From: GM7GCV1 sp965221105
Lineage (GTDB): Bacteria; Pseudomonadota; Gammaproteobacteria; Pseudomonadales; GM7GCV1
Direction: 5' to 3'
NCBI GenBank assembly: GCA_965221105.1
Contig: OZ244871.1
Coordinates: forward strand, 1,550,001-1,614,000
DNA: 64,000 nucleotides
The notes under the pieces were generated by a model. That model was given only the letters and a program-made list of their open reading frames with translations. It did not search any database and was not told where the DNA came from. Positions 55,539-63,634 of the stretch are shown here, piece by piece. Every line of letters begins with the position of its first letter. Positions within the stretch are counted from its first letter, which is position 1. A program made the translations under genes and the position numbers.

Positions 55539-56055
55539 GCGAAACCATCAGCCCGGGCGCGGTTGTGCTTGTGGATACGAACGTCATCATTGAGGCACAC
55601 CGGACGGGCTCGTGGGCGGCGCTTGTGGGGCGTATAGCGTTGAGACAGTGGAGGACTGCGTGACAGAGACGCAGACGGGATACCAGCGGCGAGCCAGGGA
55701 GGAGTGGATCGAAGTCCGTGATCTCAAGAAGTCGTTGGGTGCAGTACACGAGGTCGCCGATCAGGAGCGTGCGGCACTGGCGATTCGAATCGGTGGAATC
55801 GCCCTTGACCGCGGGGAAGAGTCTCTTTGGGCCCACGCGCTGGGGCGCACCGGGGAATGGTTTTATTGCGGGCCCGATCGGGCAAGCCTCCGCGCTGGTG
55901 TCCGACTCCCGATGCGTGACCGGCTGGTGTCGATGGAGGAACTGCTGAACCGGGCGGGACACCGCCCGCGACATGCGTTGCGGCCGGCGTACACGCGGAA
56001 CTGGGTGGAGCGTGTCGTGAGCGGGATGGTGGTTGCAGAGATCGGGGATCGCTAA
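55535..56055 (+). pseudogene. PIN-domain toxin-like gene with a -1 frameshift
   Basis: Translation from GTG at 55535 gives V-L-V-D-T-N-V-I-I-E-A-H-R-T-G-S-W, the first acidic motif of a PIN nuclease (Asp14), and hits a stop after 42 codons. From 55631 a shifted frame carries A-Y-S-V-E-T-V-E-D-C-V and continues to 56055 with D-Q-E-R-A-A-L-A and a C-terminal half. Adding one G to the four-G run at 55627-55630 restores one frame of about 173 residues. PIN proteins of this kind are paired with ImmA/IrrE partners as RNases. As written it should be inactive. Confidence 0.75.
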
Positions 56056-56070
56056 GGGTTCAAGAGATGT

Positions 56071-56754
56071 CTAAACGAACTTTGTCGCGCCGAAAAATGC
56101 CACGGTGGCGATGCCGACCCAGTACACGTAGGCCAGGCGCTTGCCGAAACGCAGTGATTTTTCCAGGGTGCTTTCCGCCTCAGCATCCGGTCCCGCGGCG
56201 AGCACGCGGAACAGTTTGGTCCACTCGCGCATGATATAGCGCAATTGCAGGCCGATGACCAGCAGCAAGCCATAGATCAACACTTTCCAGGCAAACCACT
56301 TTTGTCCGGTCCCGGCTTCAAAGGGTCCATGGCCGAGCAGGGACAGGATCGCACTGATCAGCAGGGCAGGAATGACCAGATAGCGGATGCGCTCGTCCCA
56401 GATTGTCAATCGGATACCGCGGTCAGTTTCGCGATAGACGAAAGCCGCCCAGCACAGGCCCAGCCAGCCTGCGAAGAGAATCCACATCAGCCACAGCCAG
56501 CCTCCGCCCAAGGGCTGAACTCCCCAAATATTGCCCATATGCAGACCCAGCGGAAGCAGCATTATGATGCCTGTGCGGGCGAGAATATCGATTCGGTAGG
56601 CGGTCTCCATATGCCGACGCCGTTCTTCCATGGACAGATCGCGGTTTACCACATGGCGGGAAGTCTGGAACACACCCCATTCGCCGCCAAGCCAGTAGAC
56701 CATGGCGAGGATGTGCAGCCAGCGCAGAACGGCCAGTTCAGTGATCAGGAACAT
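56071..56754 (-). CDS. CopD-like membrane protein, function unknown
   Basis: A 227-residue protein with about six hydrophobic helices. It begins W-L-H-I-L-A-M-V-Y-W-L-G-G-E-W-G and resembles the CopD/DUF2269-type cytochrome-like membrane families, with His residues in helices (W-L-H-I-L, G-L-H-M-G). A copper or haem role is possible but not shown. It lies 12 bases downstream of the MFS gene on the same strand and thus belongs to that transport unit. Confidence 0.6.
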   Translation of the reverse strand: MFLITELAVLRWLHILAMVYWLGGEWGVFQTSRHVVNRDLSMEERRRHMETAYRIDILARTGIIMLLPLGLHMGNIWGVQPLGGGWLWLMWILFAGWLGLCWAAFVYRETDRGIRLTIWDERIRYLVIPALLISAILSLLGHGPFEAGTGQKWFAWKVLIYGLLLVIGLQLRYIMREWTKLFRVLAAGPDAEAESTLEKSLRFGKRLAYVYWVGIATVAFFGATKFV

Positions 56755-56766
56755 GTTTTCTCCCTC

Positions 56767-57996
56767 TTAAGAACTCGTCGCCGGTTGATGCGCGGAGGCT
56801 GGCTGTTTGACCTGGGTAAGGGCAGCCAAGGCTATCAGGATCAACCCGGCGAAAATGAGAAATGGCAGTTCATAACTGCCGGTTGTGTCGTAGATGACTC
56901 CCGTCAGCCAGATGCCAAGGCCACCACCACTGGCATCCAGCACGGTAATTGTGCCAAGTATCTTGCCGGCATCGCGGGTGCCGAAGATATTCATGACAGT
57001 AAGTTGAAGCATGGTGTAGACGCCGCCCCAGCCCAGCCCGAAAGCTGTCACCGCGACCCAGATCAGCGTCACATCCATGCGGATCAGGATCAGCGAACCA
57101 GTCAGCATGACCAGGATGTTGCCGAAGAACACCGTGCGCTTGTCGAGATAGTCAGACGCCAGACCGAAGACAAATTTCCCGATCAGGGCGCAGAAGAAGA
57201 ACAGGCTGATGGCATTGGTGGCCACCTGCGCGTTGAAGTCGGCATCGGTCATGTAGACGAAAATGTGTGCCTGGGTGCCGAGCACGGTATAGAAAGTCGT
57301 CATGGCGATGATCGCCAGTGCCCAGAATGAGCGGCTGCGCAGGGCATCTGCGTAGGCCACACCAGCATCCGGGTTTGGGGCTGCGAGCTCATCCAGGTCG
57401 GCCTGTTCCGGGACATCGGGCGTGTCCTTTACCAGCAGCCAGGTTACCACCAGCATGATGGCCGGAAACAGGCTGCCCCAGGCAAAGGCGCTGCGCCAGT
57501 CGAGTGCCGCGATCATCGCCGTGCCATATTGCGGAAACAGTATACCACCCATGCTGGTTCCCATCAGTGCGATTCCGATGGCGGTGCCCCGGTAGCGCAT
57601 GAACCACTTTGAAACAAGAATGACCGCGGCATTGAGACCGCACACCACCAGCACCAGGGCGAAGAGGGCGTGAACCAGATAGAGATCGGTCAGACTTTCG
57701 AGTTGACTGTAGATGATGTTGCCCAGGATCAGCAGCACCCAGCCGACCAGCATGCAGCGGCGAACACCGAACCGATCAATCAGGATGCCGATAAATGGCG
57801 CGGCCAGACCGGCAAGCAGCAAAGTGATCATGTCGCGGAATTTGATCTCACCCAGAGACCAGCCGAATTCTTCAATGAATTCGACATCGTAAACCGAGAG
57901 GCCAGAAATCGTCTGACCATTACTGACCATCAATACGACGGCGGCAAAGGCTGCAATGAACCAAGGATATGTCCTGGTCTTGCTCATGGCGGCCAT
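56767..57996 (-). CDS. Major facilitator superfamily transporter
   Basis: A 409-residue protein with twelve predicted helices and the MFS signatures G-I-L-I-D-R-F-G-V-R-R between helices 2 and 3 and G-L-A-S-D-Y-L-D-K-R in the second half. The overall pattern resembles the oxalate/formate and monocarboxylate antiporter branch, so the substrate is probably an organic acid or amide. GGGAGA precedes the start. A palindrome at 58025-58048 lies in the promoter, linking it to the regulator at 61513. Confidence 0.88.
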   Translation of the reverse strand: MAAMSKTRTYPWFIAAFAAVVLMVSNGQTISGLSVYDVEFIEEFGWSLGEIKFRDMITLLLAGLAAPFIGILIDRFGVRRCMLVGWVLLILGNIIYSQLESLTDLYLVHALFALVLVVCGLNAAVILVSKWFMRYRGTAIGIALMGTSMGGILFPQYGTAMIAALDWRSAFAWGSLFPAIMLVVTWLLVKDTPDVPEQADLDELAAPNPDAGVAYADALRSRSFWALAIIAMTTFYTVLGTQAHIFVYMTDADFNAQVATNAISLFFFCALIGKFVFGLASDYLDKRTVFFGNILVMLTGSLILIRMDVTLIWVAVTAFGLGWGGVYTMLQLTVMNIFGTRDAGKILGTITVLDASGGGLGIWLTGVIYDTTGSYELPFLIFAGLILIALAALTQVKQPASAHQPATSS

Positions 57997-58024
57997 GGGG
58001 CATTCTCCCTGCAGACAGGAATAA

Positions 58025-58048
58025 GACCTAATGTAATATCATTATGTC
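58025..58048. promoter_or_regulatory. Putative operator 2 upstream of the MFS gene
   Basis: A 24-base dyad (GACCTAATG...CATTATGTC) with nine of twelve pairs matching lies 29 bases from the MFS start. Its core ATATCATTATG matches ATATCATTATA in operator 3 in front of the GntR gene. Confidence 0.5.
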
Positions 58049-58165
58049 TAATTTGCAATCAATCTCTGGCATCGGGAACTGCGTAACGGCGTGGAAAGAC
58101 TGAGTGCTCTTACTCGCCCTTCGGATCGAAATCCGCTATAATCTTTCCAAAATTAAGGAATGATA

Positions 58166-58780
58166 ATGGCTGCAGAAACCGCTGCACCAACCCTGTCGCC
58201 TAATGAGGCGGCTTGCGTCACCGGTGTTCCGCTCAAGCAGGTGCACCGTATCATCGATGCGGGCCTTCTGGACGGAGCCACGAGCGGCGAAAAACGCACG
58301 CGCACGATTCGACAAGAAGGATTGTTGGGCCTGAAACTCGCTCACGAAACAATGGACATGCTCACCTTTATCGGGCGTCGGCAGCTGGTGCGCTATCTTC
58401 TGGACCATCCAGACGCGAGACTGGCTCGTGCGCGTGATGTATCGGTAGATTTGCGGGCCATGAAGGGCGAAGTGAAGAAGGGGCTCTCTGCATTGGCAAA
58501 GGCGCGGGATGCGGTGGTGTGCGACCCGTCCGTTCTTTCTGGTATGCCTTGCATCAAGGGAACGCGCATCCCGGTCCACTACATTACCGATATGCTTGCC
58601 AGCGGCGACAGTGCCGGAGCAATCGGCAAAGCTTACCCGCAGCTCACCAAGACACAGATTGAGTTGGCCGCTTTATTTGCCAAGGCTTATCCCCCACGAG
58701 GCCGTCCGCGCCGCGAACCGTTCTGGCGTTCGCACCAACCCTCCGAGTCGACCGAGACTTCTCTCGATGCCGCGCTGTGA
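58166..58780 (+). CDS. DUF433-family antitoxin
   Basis: A 204-residue protein: an N-terminal helix-turn-helix-like part, then the DUF433 segment S-G-M-P-C-I-K-G-T-R-I-P-V and Y-P-Q-L-T-K-T-Q-I-E-L-A. DUF433 proteins are antitoxins paired with DUF5615 PIN-like toxins. The ATG at 58166 is preferred because AAGGA lies six bases upstream, while the earlier ATG at 58160 falls inside that sequence. Its last four bases overlap the toxin gene start. It appears intact. Confidence 0.88.
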   Translation: MAAETAAPTLSPNEAACVTGVPLKQVHRIIDAGLLDGATSGEKRTRTIRQEGLLGLKLAHETMDMLTFIGRRQLVRYLLDHPDARLARARDVSVDLRAMKGEVKKGLSALAKARDAVVCDPSVLSGMPCIKGTRIPVHYITDMLASGDSAGAIGKAYPQLTKTQIELAALFAKAYPPRGRPRREPFWRSHQPSESTETSLDAAL

Positions 58781-59172
58781 AGTTCCTGATTGACGAGTGT
58801 CTGAGCCCCACGTTGGCGACGGTTGCCCGAACACGGGGTTTCCCGTAATCCACGCATGTCACATGGATCGGACTGCGCTCGCACCAGGACTGGACCATTA
58901 TTCGCCGCGCGATCAATGACGGGTGCGTCCTGGTGATCCACAACATGCCAGATTTCACGTCGCTGATGGAGCGTGAATCCGATCATCCCGGACTGATCTG
59001 CATGAACGTGGCGCACGGACTCATGAGCCTTTCAGTCCAGCGGACATTATTCAAATATGCGTTGGAACAGATTGTCGAAAACAGCCTTGCTCGCCAGGTT
59101 CTGGAGGTGAAGCTCGTCGCTGGCGGGATAATTCGAGTGGATCGGTATCCGTCCATTCCCGCCCCGAATTGA
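58777..59172 (+). pseudogene. DUF5615 PIN-like toxin gene with in-frame ochre codon
   Basis: From GTG at 58777 the product starts V-K-F-L-I-D-E-C-L-S-P, with the acidic Asp6 and Glu7 of the DUF5615 family, and meets TAA at 58846-58848 (codon 24). The same frame then continues without shift through S-T-H-V-T-W-I-G-L-R-S and A-H-G-L-M-S-L to 59172, matching the rest of the family. A GAA-to-TAA change is the simplest cause. The toxin is truncated, while its antitoxin remains intact. Confidence 0.82.
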
Positions 59173-59886
59173 GTGGATCTGATCAATCTCCACGCGTGTC
59201 TTAAGGTTACGCTCAGAACCGTTGCCGCTGGTCATAGAAGCCAATATGCTCCTGCCTTGGGCCTTGGGCCTTGGGCTCGGCTTCGACTGCTTGAAATAAC
59301 CACAGTGTAGGGCCGCGCCACGCACCGGAACCGGTCATCATGGACGCGCAATTGTGAAGGACGACTAAATGTTTGGGGATTATTCAGGAAGGGTGCGCGT
59401 CCCAATTCCACACACTGGTATTTGCAAAACAGGTTGGTTTTTTTGTACATGTTACTCAGGATGCGGTGTTCCGGCCTTCGGCTGGGAATAACGCTCCAAT
59501 TCCGAAGCCTGGCCCTGTGGTCGGGCTTTCGTCTTTCTTGGACTATGGATAATGTTGTATATCACCCACATAACTTGGCTTCTGTAACAACTCACACACT
59601 GCCTTGATGGGCTCAATGCTGCAGTAAAAAGCAAGCGCTGGCCGATGGTTCGCTCTCGCGAAGATCGCCGATACCAGGAAAACAGCCTGATATAGCGGCT
59701 GGTAGGAGCCGGTTCTCAACAGCTTGGTCAATGGATCGACACTCGCTGCTCGACCTGCAGGCTCAAAAATATTACTCTTGCTCGTGGTGACGGATCTTCT
59801 ATCCGGGTTCGTTTTTCGCCAAAAACAATCAACCAGATACGCCGCCTTTGTTCAATGCCTCATAAGCCAGATTCAGTTATAACTCA
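59173..59886. other. Long intergenic stretch, no gene recognised
   Basis: Around 59253-59275 there is a short CTTGGGC direct repeat, and a G-C-rich hairpin lies around 59470. I see no family in any frame; the short frames lack ribosome binding sites. The last 60 bases before 59887 are AT-rich and may hold the HEPN promoter. Confidence 0.4.
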
Positions 59887-60312
59887 ATGAACATTGACAC
59901 CACCTTTCTTCGCCGCTGCATCGGTGCGTTGGAATACGCCTTTGATGAAATCAGCAATCGCAGTGAAGCGGAAGATTTCATCTACGATATCTATCGTGCG
60001 GCATGTGTGAAGGAATTTGAATTGGTGCTGGAACATAGTGGCAAGCTGTTGCGCAAGCGCCTAGCCGCCTACTTTGCCAGCAATCGGCAAGCGGATCGCC
60101 TGTACTTCAAGGACCTGTTCCGGCATGCGGCGCAGCATGGTCTGATGGACACAGAAGCAGTTGAGCGGTGGTTTCGCTATCGCGAAACCCGCAATGACAC
60201 AGCACACAACTATGGGGAAAAATTTGCCGAGACCACGCTCAATCTATTATCGGTGTTCATTGCTGATGCAAAGGCACTGGCCGACATGATCGAACAGACA
60301 AACGATGGCTGA
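59887..60312 (+). CDS. HEPN-domain protein (toxin of HEPN/MNT module)
   Basis: A 141-residue helical protein with R-x(4)-H at Arg102 and His107 (R-N-D-T-A-H), the RNase active-site motif of HEPN toxins of the HI0074/HEPN type, and the surrounding W-F-R-Y-R-E-T-R-N-D-T-A-H-N-Y. In this module the HEPN protein acts as an RNase unless adenylylated or bound by its MNT partner. It overlaps the MNT gene by eight bases. Unlike neighbouring modules it is intact. No clear ribosome binding site was found for the start at 59887. Confidence 0.88.
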   Translation: MNIDTTFLRRCIGALEYAFDEISNRSEAEDFIYDIYRAACVKEFELVLEHSGKLLRKRLAAYFASNRQADRLYFKDLFRHAAQHGLMDTEAVERWFRYRETRNDTAHNYGEKFAETTLNLLSVFIADAKALADMIEQTNDG

Positions 60313-60637
60313 TCGGCTGCACCTTTCTGAAAAACATCGGCATGTGCTCGAAGCGCTGTTGCGTGAGCACCTGCCTGGTGCAGAGGTTTGGGCTTATGGA
60401 AGTCGTGTGAACGGCCGCAGCCATGAAGGCAGCGACCTGGACCTTGTGCTTCGGGGACCGGAACTGAAGGAGATACCGGCTAGCCAGCTGGCCGACTTTG
60501 AGGAGGCACTGCGCGAGTCTGCAATTCCTTTTCTCATTGAGGCAAGGGACTGGGCAAGATTGCCCAAGCGATTTCATGAGGAGATCGAGCGTTCGTATCT
60601 GGTATTTAAAAATGCGACCGAGCAAGTATCCAAATAG
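60305..60637 (+). CDS. MNT nucleotidyltransferase (antitoxin of HEPN/MNT module)
   Basis: A 110-residue minimal nucleotidyltransferase with G-S-R-V-N-G-R-S (from residue 32) and the metal-binding D-L-D (Asp44 and Asp46). The C-terminal half contains I-P-F-L-I-E-A-R-D-W-A-R-L-P, the counterpart of the region left in the pseudogene at 47340. MNT antitoxins in such modules can modify the HEPN toxin with AMP. The gene appears complete and is translationally coupled to the HEPN gene. Confidence 0.9.
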   Translation: MADRLHLSEKHRHVLEALLREHLPGAEVWAYGSRVNGRSHEGSDLDLVLRGPELKEIPASQLADFEEALRESAIPFLIEARDWARLPKRFHEEIERSYLVFKNATEQVSK

Positions 60638-60651
60638 TTGAGTTGTGACGT

Positions 60652-61266
60652 GTGGCTTGCCAATGTCGTTGGAGCGCTGCAAAGACCAATGAGCTACTTG
60701 CTCAGTGGGCGATAGGTGCAGGTGCTGGGTTTTTTCTTCTCGGTGTACTGGGTACTCGAATGGTTCTTCCATTATGGTGCACTAATCAAAACGCACCCAC
60801 TCGGTGGTGGTTGGCATCAATGCTGGTGGGATTGGTGAGCAGTGCAGCATAGGCTTGGATCAAGGCCCTGACTACGACTTTTTATTCCGCCGATATGCTT
60901 CGACTCTTCCAGGGACTTGTGTATCACATAGGCTGCTTGATGCTGATGCTTGGTAATGCAGGTGCCGCAGCAGGGCTTTGGCAACATGACAGGCTCAAAG
61001 TGCTGAAATCGCAACTGGCCATTTTGGGCCGCATGCCCCTGACCTCTTACCTCACCCAAACCACGCATGGCGTATTGCTGTTCTGCGGCTATGGTTTGGG
61101 CTTGCCGGGCAGACTGCCGTTCACGTTGTAACTGGCCCTGGCGGTAATTGTCATCTTGCTGCAATAGGCATTCGCGGCCTTATGGCTGCGACGGTATGCC
61201 CAGGGACCGCTGGAAGCATTGTGGCGGAACCTAAGTTATGGCCCGTTGCGCGAACATCTTTCATAG
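60652..61266 (+). pseudogene. DUF418 membrane protein gene with three in-frame stops
   Basis: One frame carries hydrophobic segments and the DUF418 C-terminal pattern: I-L-G-R-M-P-L-T-S-Y-L-T-Q, then C-G-Y-G-L-G-L-P-G and R-Y-A-Q-G-P-L-E-A-L-W-R-N-L-S-Y. It is broken by TAG at 60850, TAA at 61129 and TAG at 61165, all in frame. The N-terminal half of the family is missing. It is dead, and the intact frame suggests decay mostly by substitution. Confidence 0.75.
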
Positions 61267-61480
61267 CAGGATGTCCTGCCAAACTCTGATCGAATGCCTC
61301 GAACGTGGCGTAAAACAGGTCCTCTCCCGCCATCTGGCTATCTTCACCGCTGCGGCCCGCGGCGCGGCAGCCGATGAATAGCGCGGCAGTATCACGGCAA
61401 CTTGTCAGTGCGCTGTCTGGGCAATCTCCGCTGCCGGCTGTAGCCAGCTGGCCGTCCCAATTCTTGTCATTATGGAACTT

Positions 61481-61506
61481 TGATATATCATTATAATCAT
61501 ATATCA
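61481..61506. promoter_or_regulatory. Putative operator 3: near-perfect 26-bp palindrome before the GntR gene
   Basis: TGATATATC...ATATATCA pairs in twelve of thirteen positions, ending six bases before the GTG of the regulator. Position and strength suggest autoregulation. Its core ATATCATTATA recurs in operator 2 and, with one change, in operator 4. Confidence 0.6.
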
Positions 61507-61512
61507 CTATAG

Positions 61513-62298
61513 GTGCCTGCTGTGAACGCGTTCGATACCCTGAGCGAAGAATCCCGATTCAGGGGACTCGACAAGTCATCGCCGACACCGCTCTATTTTC
61601 AGCTGTACAGCCTGCTGAAGACCCTGATACTCGACGGTACTCTTCACTTCGGCAGCCGCATGCCTACCGAGGAAGTGCTGGCCAACCTCTTTCAGGTATC
61701 CCGGATCACCGCCAAGCGTGCGATGGACGATCTCGCGGGCGAAGGGCTTCTCACCCGCAGCCGGGGCAAGGGCACCCATGTCATTTATAAGTACTCTCCA
61801 CGCCCTGTAAAGGCCCCGCTGGTCGGGATGCTGCAGGAAATCGAAACCATGGCGCGCAACAGCCTCGCCCGGGTCATCCGCTGCAATTGGCAGGAACCGG
61901 CCCAGGCCATCCGCGACGAATTAGGCCTTGCTCCAGGAGAGCGGGTTCTGCATCTCATTCGAGTGCGCCAGCGTGACAATCGCGACTTCGGCTACTACAC
62001 GAGCTGGACCGCCGGTGTGGAGATGCCTTCCAAACCAGCGATATTCGCGACGACGCCCAGGCTTTCATATTTTCGTCAGAATGGTCTGGAAGTGACTCAT
62101 GTAAAGCAGACACTCAGCGCCGAAGCCGCTGACGCCGAGGCTGCCAAAGCGCTCAATGTAGTCGAAGGCAGTGCCTTGCTGAGCCTGACCCGGCGTTCCT
62201 ACAACAAGACCGCCGAAGGCGAGCATATGCACGATTACCTGCGGGTACTCTACAACCCCGAGCATTTCCGGTACGAGATGGACCTCGAAATCGAATGA
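61513..62298 (+). CDS. GntR-family transcriptional regulator with UTRA domain
   Basis: A 261-residue regulator. Residues 25-95 are a GntR winged helix (M-P-T-E-E-V-L-A-N-L-F-Q-V-S-R and A-K-R-A-M-D-D-L). The C-terminal UTRA ligand domain shows the family order of R-V-L-H-L-I-R-V-R and a late sandwich with S-L-T-R-R-S-Y-N-K-T. HutC-type members sense small catabolic intermediates. The start is GTG and another GTG three codons later is also possible. It diverges from nothing but converges with the CN-hydrolase gene. Confidence 0.92.
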   Translation: MPAVNAFDTLSEESRFRGLDKSSPTPLYFQLYSLLKTLILDGTLHFGSRMPTEEVLANLFQVSRITAKRAMDDLAGEGLLTRSRGKGTHVIYKYSPRPVKAPLVGMLQEIETMARNSLARVIRCNWQEPAQAIRDELGLAPGERVLHLIRVRQRDNRDFGYYTSWTAGVEMPSKPAIFATTPRLSYFRQNGLEVTHVKQTLSAEAADAEAAKALNVVEGSALLSLTRRSYNKTAEGEHMHDYLRVLYNPEHFRYEMDLEIE

Positions 62299-62312
62299 CG
62301 CGGTTGCCGGGC

Positions 62313-63254
62313 TCAGCGGGCAGCATCGAGAATGCCTCGCCGCCTCGGCAGGTTGAGCATCGCGGTCTTATCGCGTGCGCGGCGAAGGGCCGCAATATCG
62401 ATTTCAGCGAAGCCGCACATGGACTCGCCGAACGCCGCTTCCCCCAGGAGCTGGCCCTTGTAATCCACCACCTGCGAGTGACCATCGGTCGAATCTTCGG
62501 GAAACCCCGGTCCAGTGATGCCCGCGCTGTTGGCGGACACCACATATACATGGTTTTCGAAGGCGCGCGCACGTTTGGCGATATTCTTTGGTGTGAGTTC
62601 CAGTCCGCCCTGTTCGCTGGATGAGTGGCAGATCACTTCGGCACCGCGCCGGGCAAACTCGGTGCTGATTTCGGGAAACAGAATTTCCTCGGAAGCGACA
62701 CAGGCAAGTCGTCCGATTTCGGTGTCCACCACCGGATACAGTGCATCTTCGCCATACACTTCACGGTAGCGGTCAAGCACATCGTGGGGTGTCGGCGAAT
62801 ACATGGACATCTGTCGATGATAACGCAGAATCAGGGCGCCCGAGAGATCAATGATGAAGCTGCACTGGAAATGCAGGTCGGGAAAATTGTCGTCGGTTTC
62901 GTACGCGTTTCCGGAAAGATAGACGCCATTGGTGCGGGCGCATTCTCCGAGCAGATCGTATTCTTCACCGCTGGGATGCAAACAGGCCCTGGCGCGCCAG
63001 TCTGCGGGGTCTTCGCCGCGAGGGTAGCCCGTCAGGAAATATTCTGGCAGCACCACCAGACGGGTGTCGTCGCCGCTATAGGTCTTGATAAATTGTCGAC
63101 TGCCGCGGATCATGGCGTTGCAGCGCTCGATACTTGCCCGGATCCGTGCTCTTGCATCGGAGACCGTGCGGCAATCGTTCACGGCATGGCAGCGCATTTG
63201 CAGCGCCAGCGCGGCATAGGGCGCGATGGTCCCCTCGTTTCCGCTGCTGTTCAT
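62313..63254 (-). CDS. Carbon-nitrogen hydrolase (nitrilase superfamily)
   Basis: A 313-residue protein with catalytic Glu71 in V-V-L-P-E-Y-F and Cys185 in I-G-R-L-A-C-V-A-S-E-E. At the usual lysine site the sequence is R-Y-H-R-Q, with no Lys in the expected place, so the triad looks altered. The product may be an amidase variant. The ATG at 63254 is preferred over 63275 because AGAGGAA lies upstream, and ATGA overlaps the DUF1330 stop. It shares an operon with the DUF1330 gene. Confidence 0.85.
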   Translation of the reverse strand: MNSSGNEGTIAPYAALALQMRCHAVNDCRTVSDARARIRASIERCNAMIRGSRQFIKTYSGDDTRLVVLPEYFLTGYPRGEDPADWRARACLHPSGEEYDLLGECARTNGVYLSGNAYETDDNFPDLHFQCSFIIDLSGALILRYHRQMSMYSPTPHDVLDRYREVYGEDALYPVVDTEIGRLACVASEEILFPEISTEFARRGAEVICHSSSEQGGLELTPKNIAKRARAFENHVYVVSANSAGITGPGFPEDSTDGHSQVVDYKGQLLGEAAFGESMCGFAEIDIAALRRARDKTAMLNLPRRRGILDAAR

Positions 63255-63556
63255 TCGAGTTCCTCTTGGCGGCATCCTTCAACCAGCATGACGCGAAAAT
63301 CTCCGGTGCCCTCGCGCAATGTACGTACGTCCCTATACTCTGGAGAATTCCAGAACAGGCGGGCGGCTTCCATGTCCGGCCAGCGGTGCACGACCAGGCG
63401 AACATCACCCCATTCACCTTCAAGTGCCTCATGGTCACCGCCGAGCACCAGGTATTCACCTCCGAAGCGGGACACCACATCAGGCACCCGTTGCGCGTAC
63501 GACATGAATTTCCCGAGATCAGTGATCACCGCCTCAATGACGAGGTAAGCTGCCAT
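63251..63556 (-). CDS. DUF1330 family protein
   Basis: A 101-residue ferredoxin-like-fold protein starting M-A-A-Y-L-V-I-E-A-V, with F-G-G-E-Y-L-V-L-G-G and W-P-D-M-E-A-A-R-L-F-W-N-S-P-E-Y, the DUF1330 pattern. Family members are dimeric and of unknown role, often beside catabolic enzymes. The start at 63556 is chosen by family N-terminus; the frame is open five codons further. A palindrome lies just upstream at 63575-63598. Confidence 0.9.
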   Translation of the reverse strand: MAAYLVIEAVITDLGKFMSYAQRVPDVVSRFGGEYLVLGGDHEALEGEWGDVRLVVHRWPDMEAARLFWNSPEYRDVRTLREGTGDFRVMLVEGCRQEELE

Positions 63557-63574
63557 GGTCGGGTACCTCAAATT

Positions 63575-63598
63575 GGTATATTGACATATCTTTATACC
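63575..63598. promoter_or_regulatory. Putative operator 4 between DUF1330 and DUF1838 genes
   Basis: The 24-base dyad GGTATA...TATACC has nine of twelve pairs matching. It lies between two divergent genes, 19 bases from the DUF1330 start and 37 bases from the DUF1838 start. GGTATA/TATACC fits the general look of HutC-type operators. Confidence 0.5.
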
Positions 63599-63634
63599 AC
63601 GTGATAGGTTTGAAACAAATTCTGGAGTGACCTC

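Noticed and set aside
56245..57330. A 361-codon plus-strand frame
   Set aside because: It lies antisense to the CopD-like and MFS genes, and its composition is that of reverse-complemented membrane protein codons.
45954..61266. Stop-codon reassignment in this organism
   Set aside because: In-frame TAG and TAA occur only in accessory genes, while housekeeping genes end normally at TAA, TAG and TGA.
62625..63548. A 307-codon plus-strand frame
   Set aside because: It is antisense to the CN-hydrolase and DUF1330 genes, which have clear motifs and ribosome binding sites.
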